Notes under the pieces: generated by a model | What the model saw: the letters and a program-made list of their open reading frames with translations, nothing else | Database searches by the model: none | What the model was told of the DNA's origin: nothing | Shown here: in pieces, positions 1-8,331 of the stretch | Layout of the letters: the number at the start of each line of letters is the position of its first letter | Position numbering within the stretch: the stretch's first letter is position 1 | Translations under genes and position numbers: made by a program | NCBI GenBank assembly: GCA_036939975.1 | Contig: JALLPB010001371.1 | Location: 1-11,598 of the forward strand | Direction of reading: 5' to 3' | From: Cyclostephanos tholiformis | Lineage: Eukaryota; Bacillariophyta; Thalassiosirophyceae; Thalassiosirales; Thalassiosiraceae | Length of the DNA stretch: 11,598 nt

Positions 1-62
1 TCTCCTACAGATGTACATACTCATGGAGGAACATCAAAGATACATCATAAAGATGAACCAAC

Positions 63-82
63 ACCTGTAGAATCCTACAGGT
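63..82. repeat. Short perfect hairpin
   Basis: Positions 63-70 and 75-82 are exact reverse complements (arm ACCTGTAG) around a 4-nt loop. It lies about 150 nt beyond the stop of the minus-strand CAP-like gene, so it could fold in that gene's 3' flank. The function is unknown and chance is possible at this length. Confidence 0.5.
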
Positions 83-158
83 TACATCTCACCACTTTGC
101 TTTGGCCAGGGTGATCTACTTCATTTTTAAGCATTAAAATAAGCTCATAATTTTCTCT

Positions 159-211
159 CCTGAAATGAACTACATGCCACTTCATTTACACTCGTTTTAG
201 TTCATTTCAGG
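159..211. repeat. 14-bp perfect inverted repeat behind the CAP-like gene
   Basis: CCTGAAATGAACTA at 159-172 is exactly reverse-complemented at 198-211, with 25 nt between. The pairing can extend outward by a G.T wobble and two more pairs. It sits just past the stop codon of the minus-strand CAP-like gene, so it would lie in that gene's 3' UTR if transcribed. It could be a 3' UTR hairpin or a scar of a small transposon. No flanking target duplication was seen. Confidence 0.7.
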
Positions 212-228
212 GGAAGTTATCCACCAGC

Positions 229-606
229 CTAGGTCACACCATTCGATGGATAACCAAGTGATATTTTATTCTCCCAGTTGGCGAGGGTCCATTCCACAGT
301 AAGCTCAGAAGTATATCCCTTCCTCATCACAGAACTCCAACCGTACCCAATATCATCACCTGGCCTATTCATGCAAACTGCGATGTTTCCCTCTGCCCAT
401 GTTTTTGCCAATGCAGTGAGACCAGAGCTCCATTCCAAATTCATGACTGTCTTGCTGTTGAGGGTCGTATGGTATTTATAATGATGATCATTGTGTGCCT
501 TTAGGCATTCTTCCATGTCATCAGAGACCAACGATGCCTTGACGGCGAGGAGGAGCATGACTGTGCTGATGGCAACCTTCATTGTGTTCAAAAATAATGT
601 GCTCAT
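229..606 (-). pseudogene. CAP/SCP (PR-1-like) secreted protein, C-terminally truncated, probable pseudogene
   Basis: The open frame is 125 codons. Two Met codons lie near the start. The second (residue 9, about position 582) is the better start because it opens directly onto a signal peptide (MKVAISTVMLLLAVKA). The mature part fits the N-terminal two thirds of a CAP domain: a His-Asn pair in KAHNDHH, a hydrophobic LEWSSGLTALAKTWAE helix, and a W-x-E type motif in ANWENK. CAP proteins are usually extracellular and carry a conserved H-[YF]-T-Q-[VI]-V-W strand after this point. Here the frame ends G-V-T-stop, with TAG where the Gln codon would sit, and the following bases still resemble V-V-W with a shift. 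The Glu of the usual G-E-N motif also reads as Gly-Tyr-Gly. I read this as a decayed copy. A real but short paralogue, or an intron removing the TAG, remains possible. Confidence 0.6.
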
Positions 607-1159
607 TTGAGATTGAAATAGGAGGTAGGTTTCGTAAGCATGTGGTCAGTGTTTCATTGTATGAGAAATCAAGAATTCCACTGGTTGATCTAATTCTGTT
701 CTTGATCTAGGGTCCTGATCCTGATCTTGGCAATGACAACGGCTGCTGCCATCGAGGATACACAAATTGCCTTGTGGAGAAATTGTCTTCTCCAGCTCTT
801 TTCCCCCCTCTGCCGCCATGCATCATGCCGACATGATGTCCCTCCCCACCGGATGCAGCTCAAGGACCGATAGGCTTCTGAGCCAGATGGCTCATTGGCT
901 GATGAGGATGCTCTTTCTCTCACCATATTGGAAGTTAGTTACCCTTCTATTCCGAACAAAGTCTATTACCTATCATATCAATTCCTCTCTAAGAAGAAAA
1001 AAAAGGAGAGCACAACGAGGCTGAGGGAATCCCGTAACGTTAGACTGTGTTACGTGTAACCATGTTACACTAATGTTTAACCTTGTTTGATGTTGATTTG
1101 CCATAAACATGTCCGATATCCCCCCTCCTTTGTATATGACATATCTATGTCCTCATACA
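607..1159. other. Non-coding stretch, no gene recognised
   Basis: No open frame here looks like protein: the short frames on both strands have no domain, signal peptide or splice-consistent partner. The stretch holds the upstream flank of the CAP-like gene. A small inverted repeat, GTGTAAC (1054-1060) and GTTACAC (1064-1070), lies in a locally repeated GTTAC-rich patch at about 1030-1075. Nothing else stands out. Confidence 0.5.
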
Positions 1160-1761
1160 TCATGATGACAGATGACAGTCACCACTCCGATCATGGCAGA
1201 CGCGCTGCCGAACGAGGCCAATAAGGCTGTTGATGCCTATGAGACCGACGAGACCAACATGGGTGATGAGGTTGGCGAGGCCTGAGAGTCGCATTCTCTT
1301 TATTGCGCCCCTTTTCGCTTGAGTCATCCCCTCCACATACTGTGTATACATGATGTCGACGTCGTCCAACATCATGGACTTTAGCTGCGCTTTGTCCTCT
1401 TCAGTCCACATCGCAAAGGACATGGGTGGTTTCATACTCACATTGATACGTTCCCACCGGGCCATTCTTTAGCCGTCCGATTGCCACAGAGGACACACTC
1501 CCATCACAAACTGCAATGTCCATCGGTAAGGGAGGTGGCTTTCTTTGGATTATGAGAGAGTCGCAAGGACTTGATGCAACAGTACATCCACACACGCATC
1601 GCACGGGAGTTGCGCTCCCCCGGAGAAATCCCAGTAAGCGCCATTATCTCGAGGACGTACAGTGAGCCACCACACCTCTTTTGGAGGTTCGTGCACTTCG
1701 ACAAATGCTCATCTGCTAGAGTTATCATTTTTGGCATGTTGGCAAGATAGTTTGGTCTCAT
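1160..1761 (-). pseudogene. Unrecognised frame-broken coding remnant
   Basis: Three overlapping minus-strand frames (1761 to 1504, 1604 to 1401, 1465 to 1160) each hold stretches of ordinary amino-acid composition, but none is long. The first has a Cys-containing helical stretch with TNLQKRCGGSLYVLEIM. The last has WTEEDKAQLKSMM, then YTQYVEGMTQAKRG and a hydrophobic tail. A strong donor-like GTGAGT starts at 1441, and a TAG immediately precedes the first frame (about 1801), which could be an acceptor. So this may be a split gene with exons I could not phase, or a gene broken by indels. I do not recognise the family; a transposase relic is one guess without motif support. Confidence 0.25.
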
Positions 1762-1896
1762 GTTGCACCGATTCCCGATGGTTGTGAAGATATTGCGTGG
1801 CTAATGCATGCGGTTTGACGATTTGGAGGTAAAAGATGTGTCAAGTGGTGCTGTCAATATGGCACCACAATAAACAGAAAAAAAACCTCGATCGAA

Positions 1897-1920
1897 GGGG
1901 GGGGGGGGGGGGGGGGGGGG
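1897..1920. repeat. G24 homopolymer
   Basis: 24 consecutive G on the plus strand, about 115 nt upstream of the RING/PHD gene start. Tract length is unreliable in most sequencing chemistries. It may be a real G-quadruplex-capable tract or a collapsed or expanded read artefact. Similar C tracts occur at 10135 and 10698. Confidence 0.9.
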
Positions 1921-1963
1921 AAGTGATTTTTTTAAGGAAGGCAGTGATACGGACGAAGGCCAG

Positions 1964-2018
1964 GTAAATATATGCCGCGCCAAACGTATGATAGATGAAC
2001 ATTAGTAGTTGTTTGCAG
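1964..2018 (+). other. Candidate 5' UTR intron of the RING/PHD gene
   Basis: CAG/GTAAATA at 1961-1970 is a good donor and GTTTGCAG ending at 2018 is a good acceptor, giving a 55-nt intron that ends 15 nt before the ATG. An in-frame TAG at 2031-2033 directly precedes the ATG, so this intron would be purely untranslated. It is short for the introns seen elsewhere in the window and is speculative. Confidence 0.3.
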
Positions 2019-2033
2019 AGACAAAAATAATAG

Positions 2034-5000
2034 ATGATGTATGACAGCGATGACGAGGATAATGCCAAGGCGATCGCGGTCGTGGCGCGCACCGCCGGAA
2101 AAGGCGAATCAAAGAACGCCAGGAAAAGGAGGAGGAGGAGGGAGAGGGAGAGGGAGAGGGAGGAGAGGCTTGGGCTGAAGTCGTCGCCGTCGCCGTCGTC
2201 GCCGTTGCCGTCGCCGGGGGGGGAGCAGCGACGATCGTCGCATCCGCAGTCCGACGAAGGAAGGAAGACGCCGGCATCGACCGAGGTCGACGGCAGCGCC
2301 AAGAAGATATGGAGGAGGAGGAGGAAAAAGAAGAGGACGGAGATGGCCATGGCGCCTCGTCGGCTGGACGATGATCTCCTTCCGCGTCGGAACGCGGGCG
2401 GCGGGGAGACGACGATGCCTTCGTTTCTTCCCGAGAACGACGAGGACGATAACCAAGACGGCAAGGAAAGCGATGACGAATGCAATGTCGACGATGACGG
2501 TGGAAACCGAACTTTTGGGAGGGTCGTCGACGACGGTATCTCCACCCGCGATACTGCCACGGCTCGCTGGGAGGAGAAAAAGGAGGAGGAGGAGGAGGAG
2601 GAGGAGTGGGGAGGGAAGGCGCGAGCGACGAAATCTTCTCCTCCCCTACGGACGACGTCGACGAACAAGTCGAGAAAAAGGGAGTGTCGAGCTGGGGACA
2701 CTTATGACGTCGACGGGGAGGGTAGGGATAACGACGATGGCGAAGGTAACGACGGAGGAGGCTGGTCGCCGATCGCAGCGATGGATTCGGTTGGCGACGA
2801 AGAGGGCGGCGATCATCCCTCGAAATCATCGCGGCAACAACCACGACGGCTGCACGGCATCGGACAGGTCACAGAAGACGGTGGGATATCCGCTCGTCCC
2901 AATGCAGCATCGCGGGAATTCGAGACCCGACGATGCACGCTGGAGCAACAGCTGCGACGATGTGTTAAAGGACGCGACGATGATGATTTCGCCGAGAACG
3001 ACGATGACAAAGACAATAACAGGGGGGGGGTATCCGTCGAGGTGCTCAAACGCGACATCCTTGGTCGGTCGATCCCGTCAATCTACGACTCGCCCCTCGG
3101 GCGCGATCTGTCCAGGGGCGCATACGAATCGGCGATCCGACGAGCCTCGAGGGCGATCGTCGCCGCGGACGGCGATCCGTCGTCGTCCGCTATTGCACGA
3201 CGTCTGAATTTAGAGCTGTCGTGTCCGATATGCCACGATCGACTGTACGATCCAGCGTCGTTGCTTTGCGGGCATACGTTCTGTTATGCTTGCTTGGACT
3301 GGTGGTTGGAGGCAAGGCACAGGACGTGTCCCTCCTGTCGAGATCCGATACCTGCCGTGCCGGGGGACAGTACGTCGAACGATGACAGCCCGGAGAAGCC
3401 GAGCATACGTGTTAACACCGTTCTCAAGACCGTGCTATGCGTCCTCTACCCCGCGGAGATGAATTTGCGTCGTCTTGCAGAATTGCGATTACGGCGTAGG
3501 GCCGTGGGTGGCGAGGCGAACGGGAGGCATTCGCGCGGGAGCGGTGTGGAGATCGAACCGTTGTCCGAGGAGGGGCACGATGAGTTATACTTCCTCCGGG
3601 GAGAATCGGTGACAAATGATGTTGACGCGTTGAATCGCGACCTCGACGAGGGCAATGGATGGAAGAAGTTGTACGCCTCGTTGAATGGTCCCGGTTGGTC
3701 TTCGTCATCGTTGTCGTCGAGCAGACGGCATAAAGAAGGGGAAGCGGCGTATAGCCGCGGGTCCGGCGCGTGCGTGATGATACGTCGTAATATTGTGTTG
3801 GACGAAATCGATCAACGATTTCAGCTGTCGCTCGGGCTTACAAAGTGCACCTACTATCCCGGCGGTGCTAATAAAACGATTGGAGTCCCGTTGACACAAT
3901 TGTCTTCCTCCGCAACCTCCGCCAGCGTTGCCGAGGGCGTCCTTGATATCGAGCTCTGCCTCCTCTCCATGGAAGAGGATGAAGTCGACAACTCCGGCTT
4001 CCCGGCCGTTGTTAAGAACGGTGATGACAATGAGGCGTTGATTTGTGCCGGAAGCGATCATCGAATGCACACGTGCATCGACTCCAGCATGAGGGTGGTA
4101 CCCCATTCTTTGACATCATCGTTGTCGCATGAGAATAATGTGGGGGGGGTGGATGTTGTATTTAGCAGCGCTAAGGGTGGTTTGTCATCGGCTTTGGTGC
4201 AGGAAATACCTCTGTCAGGGGGGATGATCGGGAGGGACGGGACCGTGCGATTTCGAATCGATATTAAAGCTGCATTAAAGGATGCAATGAAGACTATGAC
4301 GAAGAATGATCAAGATGATGATGAGGAGGATGACGACAGTGATATGCATATCCGCAGCGATTATGACAATGGCTTGCATGTGGTGAAGTTGATATTTCGT
4401 CATGGTGACACCGGTGCGGTGCTTGAGCTCCGCCTTCCATCCCGGAGTGACATCGATGGGATGATGCAGAAATGCAGTAGTGAAGGAAAAATTGAATTTT
4501 GCGGAGATGGCCATGCGCCTCTGGACGAAGATGATCCCTCACGCTATTTTCTAGATGATCTCGACGACAAGGACGACGACGTCGAGCCGAATGAATATGA
4601 GGACGACGGATTTGTGGTTAATGGATCGCAGGATAGTTACGATGACAAAGAAAGAGAATTCGACTCTGTTGGAGAACAGAATTATGACGATGATGACGAC
4701 TATAACGATGACGTATGTCAGATATGCAAGAATGGAGGAGAGCTGGTTGTGTGTGATGGCGGTGATCACCCAGGTGGATGTGGTCACATGTATCATGTGC
4801 ATTGCATTGCTAGAACAGCGGTTCCTCCAGGTAAAAGAGTTTTCCTCACATTTACTACTCCTATAATTTTCTTTGACCAGTTTATTTTCAAAACCACCGC
4901 AGGGGACTGGATTTGTACTGTTTGTGCCGAAGATATTGGACTGAATGTTGGCATTGAAGGCTACGAATACGTCGGGGAGGTTGGGGCCGCTGCGAAGATA

Positions 5001-5123
5001 CAGCCGCCTGTAATCGATGATTCAGATGATAACGATGATGATATTATTCCATATCACAAGACAAAGAAAAAGAACAACCGAAAAATCTTGCACACTCCCG
5101 ATAGTGATAGTGATTCCGCATGA
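2034..5123 (+). CDS. RING-finger and PHD-finger protein, putative chromatin-linked E3 ubiquitin ligase
   Basis: Unspliced length is 1029 codons; removing the intron at 4831-4902 gives 1005. The start is fixed by an in-frame TAG just before the ATG pair. Residues 1-390 are disordered: an Arg/Glu run (about 25-45), Ser/Pro stretches and Asp/Glu blocks with basic clusters suited to nuclear import. Residues 397-435 form a C3HC4 RING (CPIC, then CGHTFC, YAC, CPSC), the family fold that binds an E2 ubiquitin-conjugating enzyme. Residues about 570-850 contain alternating hydrophobic strands (NIVLDEIDQRF near 585, GTVRFRIDI near 735, VVKLIFRH near 782) of no recognised family. After an acidic linker, a PHD finger begins at C895 (CQIC, C907, C916, H921, C924) and ends in GDWICTVC. 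PHD fingers commonly read histone H3 tails. The tail is basic (KTKKKNNRK), then DSDSDSA. RING-then-PHD order recalls PHRF1, but here they are about 460 residues apart. Ligase activity is inferred from the family. Confidence 0.85.
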   Translation: MMYDSDDEDNAKAIAVVARTAGKGESKNARKRRRRREREREREERLGLKSSPSPSSPLPSPGGEQRRSSHPQSDEGRKTPASTEVDGSAKKIWRRRRKKKRTEMAMAPRRLDDDLLPRRNAGGGETTMPSFLPENDEDDNQDGKESDDECNVDDDGGNRTFGRVVDDGISTRDTATARWEEKKEEEEEEEEWGGKARATKSSPPLRTTSTNKSRKRECRAGDTYDVDGEGRDNDDGEGNDGGGWSPIAAMDSVGDEEGGDHPSKSSRQQPRRLHGIGQVTEDGGISARPNAASREFETRRCTLEQQLRRCVKGRDDDDFAENDDDKDNNRGGVSVEVLKRDILGRSIPSIYDSPLGRDLSRGAYESAIRRASRAIVAADGDPSSSAIARRLNLELSCPICHDRLYDPASLLCGHTFCYACLDWWLEARHRTCPSCRDPIPAVPGDSTSNDDSPEKPSIRVNTVLKTVLCVLYPAEMNLRRLAELRLRRRAVGGEANGRHSRGSGVEIEPLSEEGHDELYFLRGESVTNDVDALNRDLDEGNGWKKLYASLNGPGWSSSSLSSSRRHKEGEAAYSRGSGACVMIRRNIVLDEIDQRFQLSLGLTKCTYYPGGANKTIGVPLTQLSSSATSASVAEGVLDIELCLLSMEEDEVDNSGFPAVVKNGDDNEALICAGSDHRMHTCIDSSMRVVPHSLTSSLSHENNVGGVDVVFSSAKGGLSSALVQEIPLSGGMIGRDGTVRFRIDIKAALKDAMKTMTKNDQDDDEEDDDSDMHIRSDYDNGLHVVKLIFRHGDTGAVLELRLPSRSDIDGMMQKCSSEGKIEFCGDGHAPLDEDDPSRYFLDDLDDKDDDVEPNEYEDDGFVVNGSQDSYDDKEREFDSVGEQNYDDDDDYNDDVCQICKNGGELVVCDGGDHPGGCGHMYHVHCIARTAVPPGKRVFLTFTTPIIFFDQFIFKTTAGDWICTVCAEDIGLNVGIEGYEYVGEVGAAAKIQPPVIDDSDDNDDDIIPYHKTKKKNNRKILHTPDSDSDSA
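4831..4902 (+). other. 72-nt intron inside the PHD-finger coding sequence
   Basis: GTAAAAGAG follows CCTCCAG at the 5' end, and CACCGCAG precedes GGGACTGG at the 3' end. The segment is 24 codons long with no stop, phase 1, so the reading frame stays open if it is retained. Splicing gives VPPGDWICTVC, the classic spacing before the last Cys pair of a PHD finger. Retention inserts a hydrophobic Phe/Thr-rich peptide there. The segment is visibly T-rich compared with both flanks, as expected for an intron. Confidence 0.85.
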
Positions 5124-5460
5124 GCGAATGGTGAAAGGTGAAAGAACTGAGATTTTTTATCTCGTGCAACAAGAGGTCAAAGTAAATTATGGTTCAAAAA
5201 TTATTTCTCTTGAATATTAGCTCAGTCTTAGGATATGCCGTCTAGTTGCTCAGACGGTTGACGAGACCATTTGATCAGATAACTCTTTTGATACAATTGT
5301 GGGACGTGCTGTCTGGCGAAGGGCGAAGGTTTTCTCTGAACATCGCTTGAATCAATTACATCTAACGAAATATGTACATGGAGGAGTTGAGCCATTGCTA
5401 GGAACTGAATGGAATCACAATTTTCTGAAGGATTTTTACAAATCCATCAAACTATTGTAA
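5124..5460. other. Convergent intergenic spacer, shared 3' flanks
   Basis: The spacer lies between the stop of the RING/PHD gene and the stop of the minus-strand membrane-protein gene. It holds a 6-bp hairpin, CCGTCT (5238-5243) with AGACGG (5252-5257), and AT-rich patches that could serve polyadenylation on either strand. No gene, tRNA or other structured RNA was recognised. Confidence 0.5.
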
Positions 5461-8331
5461 TTAAGCCAGATCAGGCGGATCAAGGGGTACTATTATTTTG
5501 CCAGATTCAGCAAGAAGCTTAGCTTGACGCTAGAGTAAAGATAGATGATAAAGTCAGTGGATCGTGGTGCACGATACGAACGGACGACATCTGCACTTAC
5601 CTTGCCCCAGCTCATAAACATGCCTAGTAGGATCAGTGACCCAATGAAGAGTCCAATTGCCGCCCATCCGAGAGGAAGAAACAGATTAGCGACATTTCCT
5701 CCAAGATTTTCCTCTATTGAGTCAGTGAGGGTATGGCCCACAAAACACATCTCGGTAAACAATTGAACGATGAAGCAGCTTGCTGTGATTGAAGCGAGTG
5801 AGCAAATTAGAATCGACTTCGGCATACACGGCACTGCACTCCACTGAGTAACATTTTTGTAGCATTTTCTCATGTGGTCATCTTTTTCGTCAGCCTCCTT
5901 CACTTCTTGGTCGTCTTCAATTGCTGCGACTTCTTGACGCTTGTCAGCAGCCTGCTCAAGATAGTATGCAGCCACCAACATGCTACAAAACTGCACCAAT
6001 GCAGTGACAGAGGCAGTGATGGTCGAGACCGTGGAAGCCCATGGAAATTCGGGATTGCCAGAATCAGTTGAGAGTGAGGCCATGTACAAAAATGTTCCAG
6101 TCAAACAGGATGGTACTATGAGGACAATTGTTGGGAGTGTCCCTAGCATGATCTGGAGGACAGAAAGTCTCATTATCCCACATAAGACTGAAGTCTGCCG
6201 GCATGATAGTTATTGAAATAGTTGAAATCAGATCGGGATCGGTCCGCAAAAAGAGAAATGACAAAACTAATGAAAACGCTCACTGGCCAGTCTGCTCAAT
6301 GAAAAAGCCCCCCAAAGTGAGGATGGTCGTGGACAAGGCATCACGCAAGTGAGCATCATTTTTGAGAAGTGAACTCGTCACTAAATATCATGAAATCATA
6401 CGTACCAGGTCCGCCCATCAAAATTGCGACTTTCGGACCCGAAAGTCCAGGCTTCCCAACTACAAGTCGCATTGCTTTCATAAGGGTAGAATTAATCCCA
6501 ACAGCTTGCCTGACGCGGACATAACGAGAGAGATTTTCTCCAAATAAGACTTGCTGCAATGCACTTGAAGACAATTTTAAAAAGAGCCCAATTCCTGAGG
6601 AATACAGAACAGACCATGTCCAGCCTACAAAAGGATCTCCATTGATTAGTCTGTGACAAAAGCGAGATATTTGACATCTGGTGTGCCCTCTACTCACCCA
6701 TAAGCCCGCGTCCCTTTGCTGAAATTACGATACCAACCGCTAAATACACAGGCATACCTGGAACTGGAGGAAAAAGAAACATGATCATACCAACTGCAAT
6801 CATGATTCCTGTTACGGCCGGCAAACTAAAGCTGGCTGTTTTTTCGATGATCCTATTTTCCAAATTTTGATGTGAGTCAAGATACCTCAATCACATCATA
6901 GCTTTGTTGAATAACAAATCGTGATTATCTCACCAAGAGAGCAACACCACCGTAAGATTTGCAACTAGGACTTGCATAATCATGAATGCGATTCCCCTAG
7001 ATTCGCAAAATTATTGCAATGTCAGCCAAGATAACTGAATACACGTAGCAATGGTGAGTTATACGCAACAGTGTCATACATTACTCACCAATAAATAGCA
7101 TAGGTGAAAACCTTGGCCCGATCCCAGGACCTCATCTGGATAAGTTGCTTCTTTGCTCTCTGAGTAACAACTCCTTCAAATCTATCCGAAAGTTCCATTT
7201 CACTTGATGGCCGAGCACAAGGATTTATTCTGCGTACAGACTGGTTCAAAACCGAAAGGATGAAATAAGCCGCAATGACCGGGGAACAGGTAACAACGAA
7301 GAGACCTCGGGCGACATCTAAGCTGTCTCCGTATTTCGCATGAATCCTTGCCATAACAGCTTTTCGGTTGTGTTTAAGTTCTTCTTGGCTATAGCTAACC
7401 GATAGGAAGATGGTTGATCCCAATAGTGATGCAATAGTTATGGTGAAAAGGGTGGACGATACGCCAGCTGCGGCGCCAGATAGCGACGCGGATGCCCAAA
7501 TTACGGTAAGGACAAATACCCACAGTTTACCAAAGTTGAAAATGTCCTTCTCCGTTGATGTTCCATCTTTTCATCAGATAGAATACGTCTCGAATGTTAA
7601 GATTCGGAAGAAAAGATGTTGGCAATCACGAGAATAAGGGACTCACCAGTGCGCAAAAATGTGCAGAAGAAACATTGGAATAGTGACGACAATCCAATTA
7701 GCACTGGTCCAGACTACAATATAAACCCATTGGAGCACGCGCTGTATACATTCAAGCACGATCTGTCACAGTTTTCTGGGAAATTGAGTGCTTGCGGTGA
7801 GCTAGAATAATCCACGTTGAAGCATGTGGTACCAGGCCCATCATCACTGACGCAATCGGGATAGTCAACAAAATTTGGCTCGCATCCTGTTCGTATAGCA
7901 GCTTCGACTTTTGTTACACTGTTCCATTCATTGCCATCATCTAAGAAAATCCATAATACGAAGGCGGCCTCCGTCAACAAACTAACAAGGAGGAGTGGGC
8001 CACTCAACCAGCTAACAAAGGTCCTGGCGTTGAAATCTCTGTAAAAGAGTGCCTTGATCATCAACAACCACAGAGGATTGAAGAAAGCAAATAGGGAGAT
8101 CAAGCCATAAGGATGCTCGTTGGAGGTGAGCATGACGGTTACCACGAAGACGGAGAAAATTGCTGCTACGCTAATACAACGAAAACCGTTCCCAATCGCT
8201 GTATTCCACTCATCGACGTCGAGAACATAAAAGAGGAAGAGAGCGATTGCCAAAATCCCTTTCACTAAAAATGCATATCCTCCAAATCTGTTCGACAAAG
8301 CGTAATAAAAAGATTCCCCGAATCCCATTTG
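5461..8331 (-). other. Membrane core of the polytopic protein (exons 4-12)
   Basis: Exon 4 opens right after CGCCTAG with CAA ATG GGA (QMGFGESFYY), in phase with exon 3. It carries four hydrophobic helices (about GGYAFLVKGILAIALFLF, CISVAAIFSVFVVTVML, GLISLFAFFNPLWLLMI, PLLLVSLLTEAAFVLWIF). Exon 5 is read from GACAG/ATCGTG at 7762 and gives a helix with WTSANWIVVTIP. Exon 6 gives LWVFVLTVIW and FVVTCSPVIAAYFILSV. Exon 7 adds a full helix in 63 nt. Exon 8 holds FPPVPGMP and exon 9 the LKLSSSALQQ helix and KPGLSGPKVAILMGGP. Exons 10-11 give DWPTSVLCGIMRLSVLQ. Exon 12, from CTCTAG/CGTCAA at 5529, ends PPDLA-stop. Without splicing, exon 11 would run on past its GTAAGT donor (5600) to a different C-terminus. 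If the upstream exons were not used, the ATG at 8328 could start a shorter protein. Confidence 0.8.

Noticed and set aside
690..1024. Small overlapping ORFs on both strands (78 and 85 codons)
   Set aside because: There is no recognisable domain, start context or splice partner, and the composition fits non-coding DNA.
1841..2844. Long minus-strand ORFs (280-286 codons) opposite the RING/PHD gene
   Set aside because: They are Ser/Pro/Arg low-complexity mirror images of the Asp/Glu/Arg-rich plus-strand coding region, and one runs through the G24 tract as poly-Pro. No domain or splice logic supports them.
2371..3207. Plus-strand 278-codon ORF inside the RING/PHD gene
   Set aside because: It is an out-of-frame shadow, Arg/Thr-rich, that stops before the RING finger. 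The main frame carries the zinc ligands.
5230..5300. tRNA-like stretch (TAGTTGCTCAGACGGTTGACGA)
   Set aside because: It resembles a D-arm, but no matching anticodon arm, T-loop (GGTTCGAATCC type) or acceptor stem can be found around it.
7714..7851. Cys-rich continuation of exon 4 to a stop at 7714
   Set aside because: It reads as a plausible Cys-rich loop, but a GTCAGT donor at 7851 and a GACAG acceptor at 7763 remove it in phase. The overlapping frame after 7762 gives a strong membrane helix with WTSANWIVVTIP.
7852..8328. ATG at 8328 as the natural start of the membrane protein
   Set aside because: An in-phase acceptor (CGCCTAG) lies directly before CAA ATG, and the upstream exons complete a membrane helix in the same frame. 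It remains possible as an alternative start.
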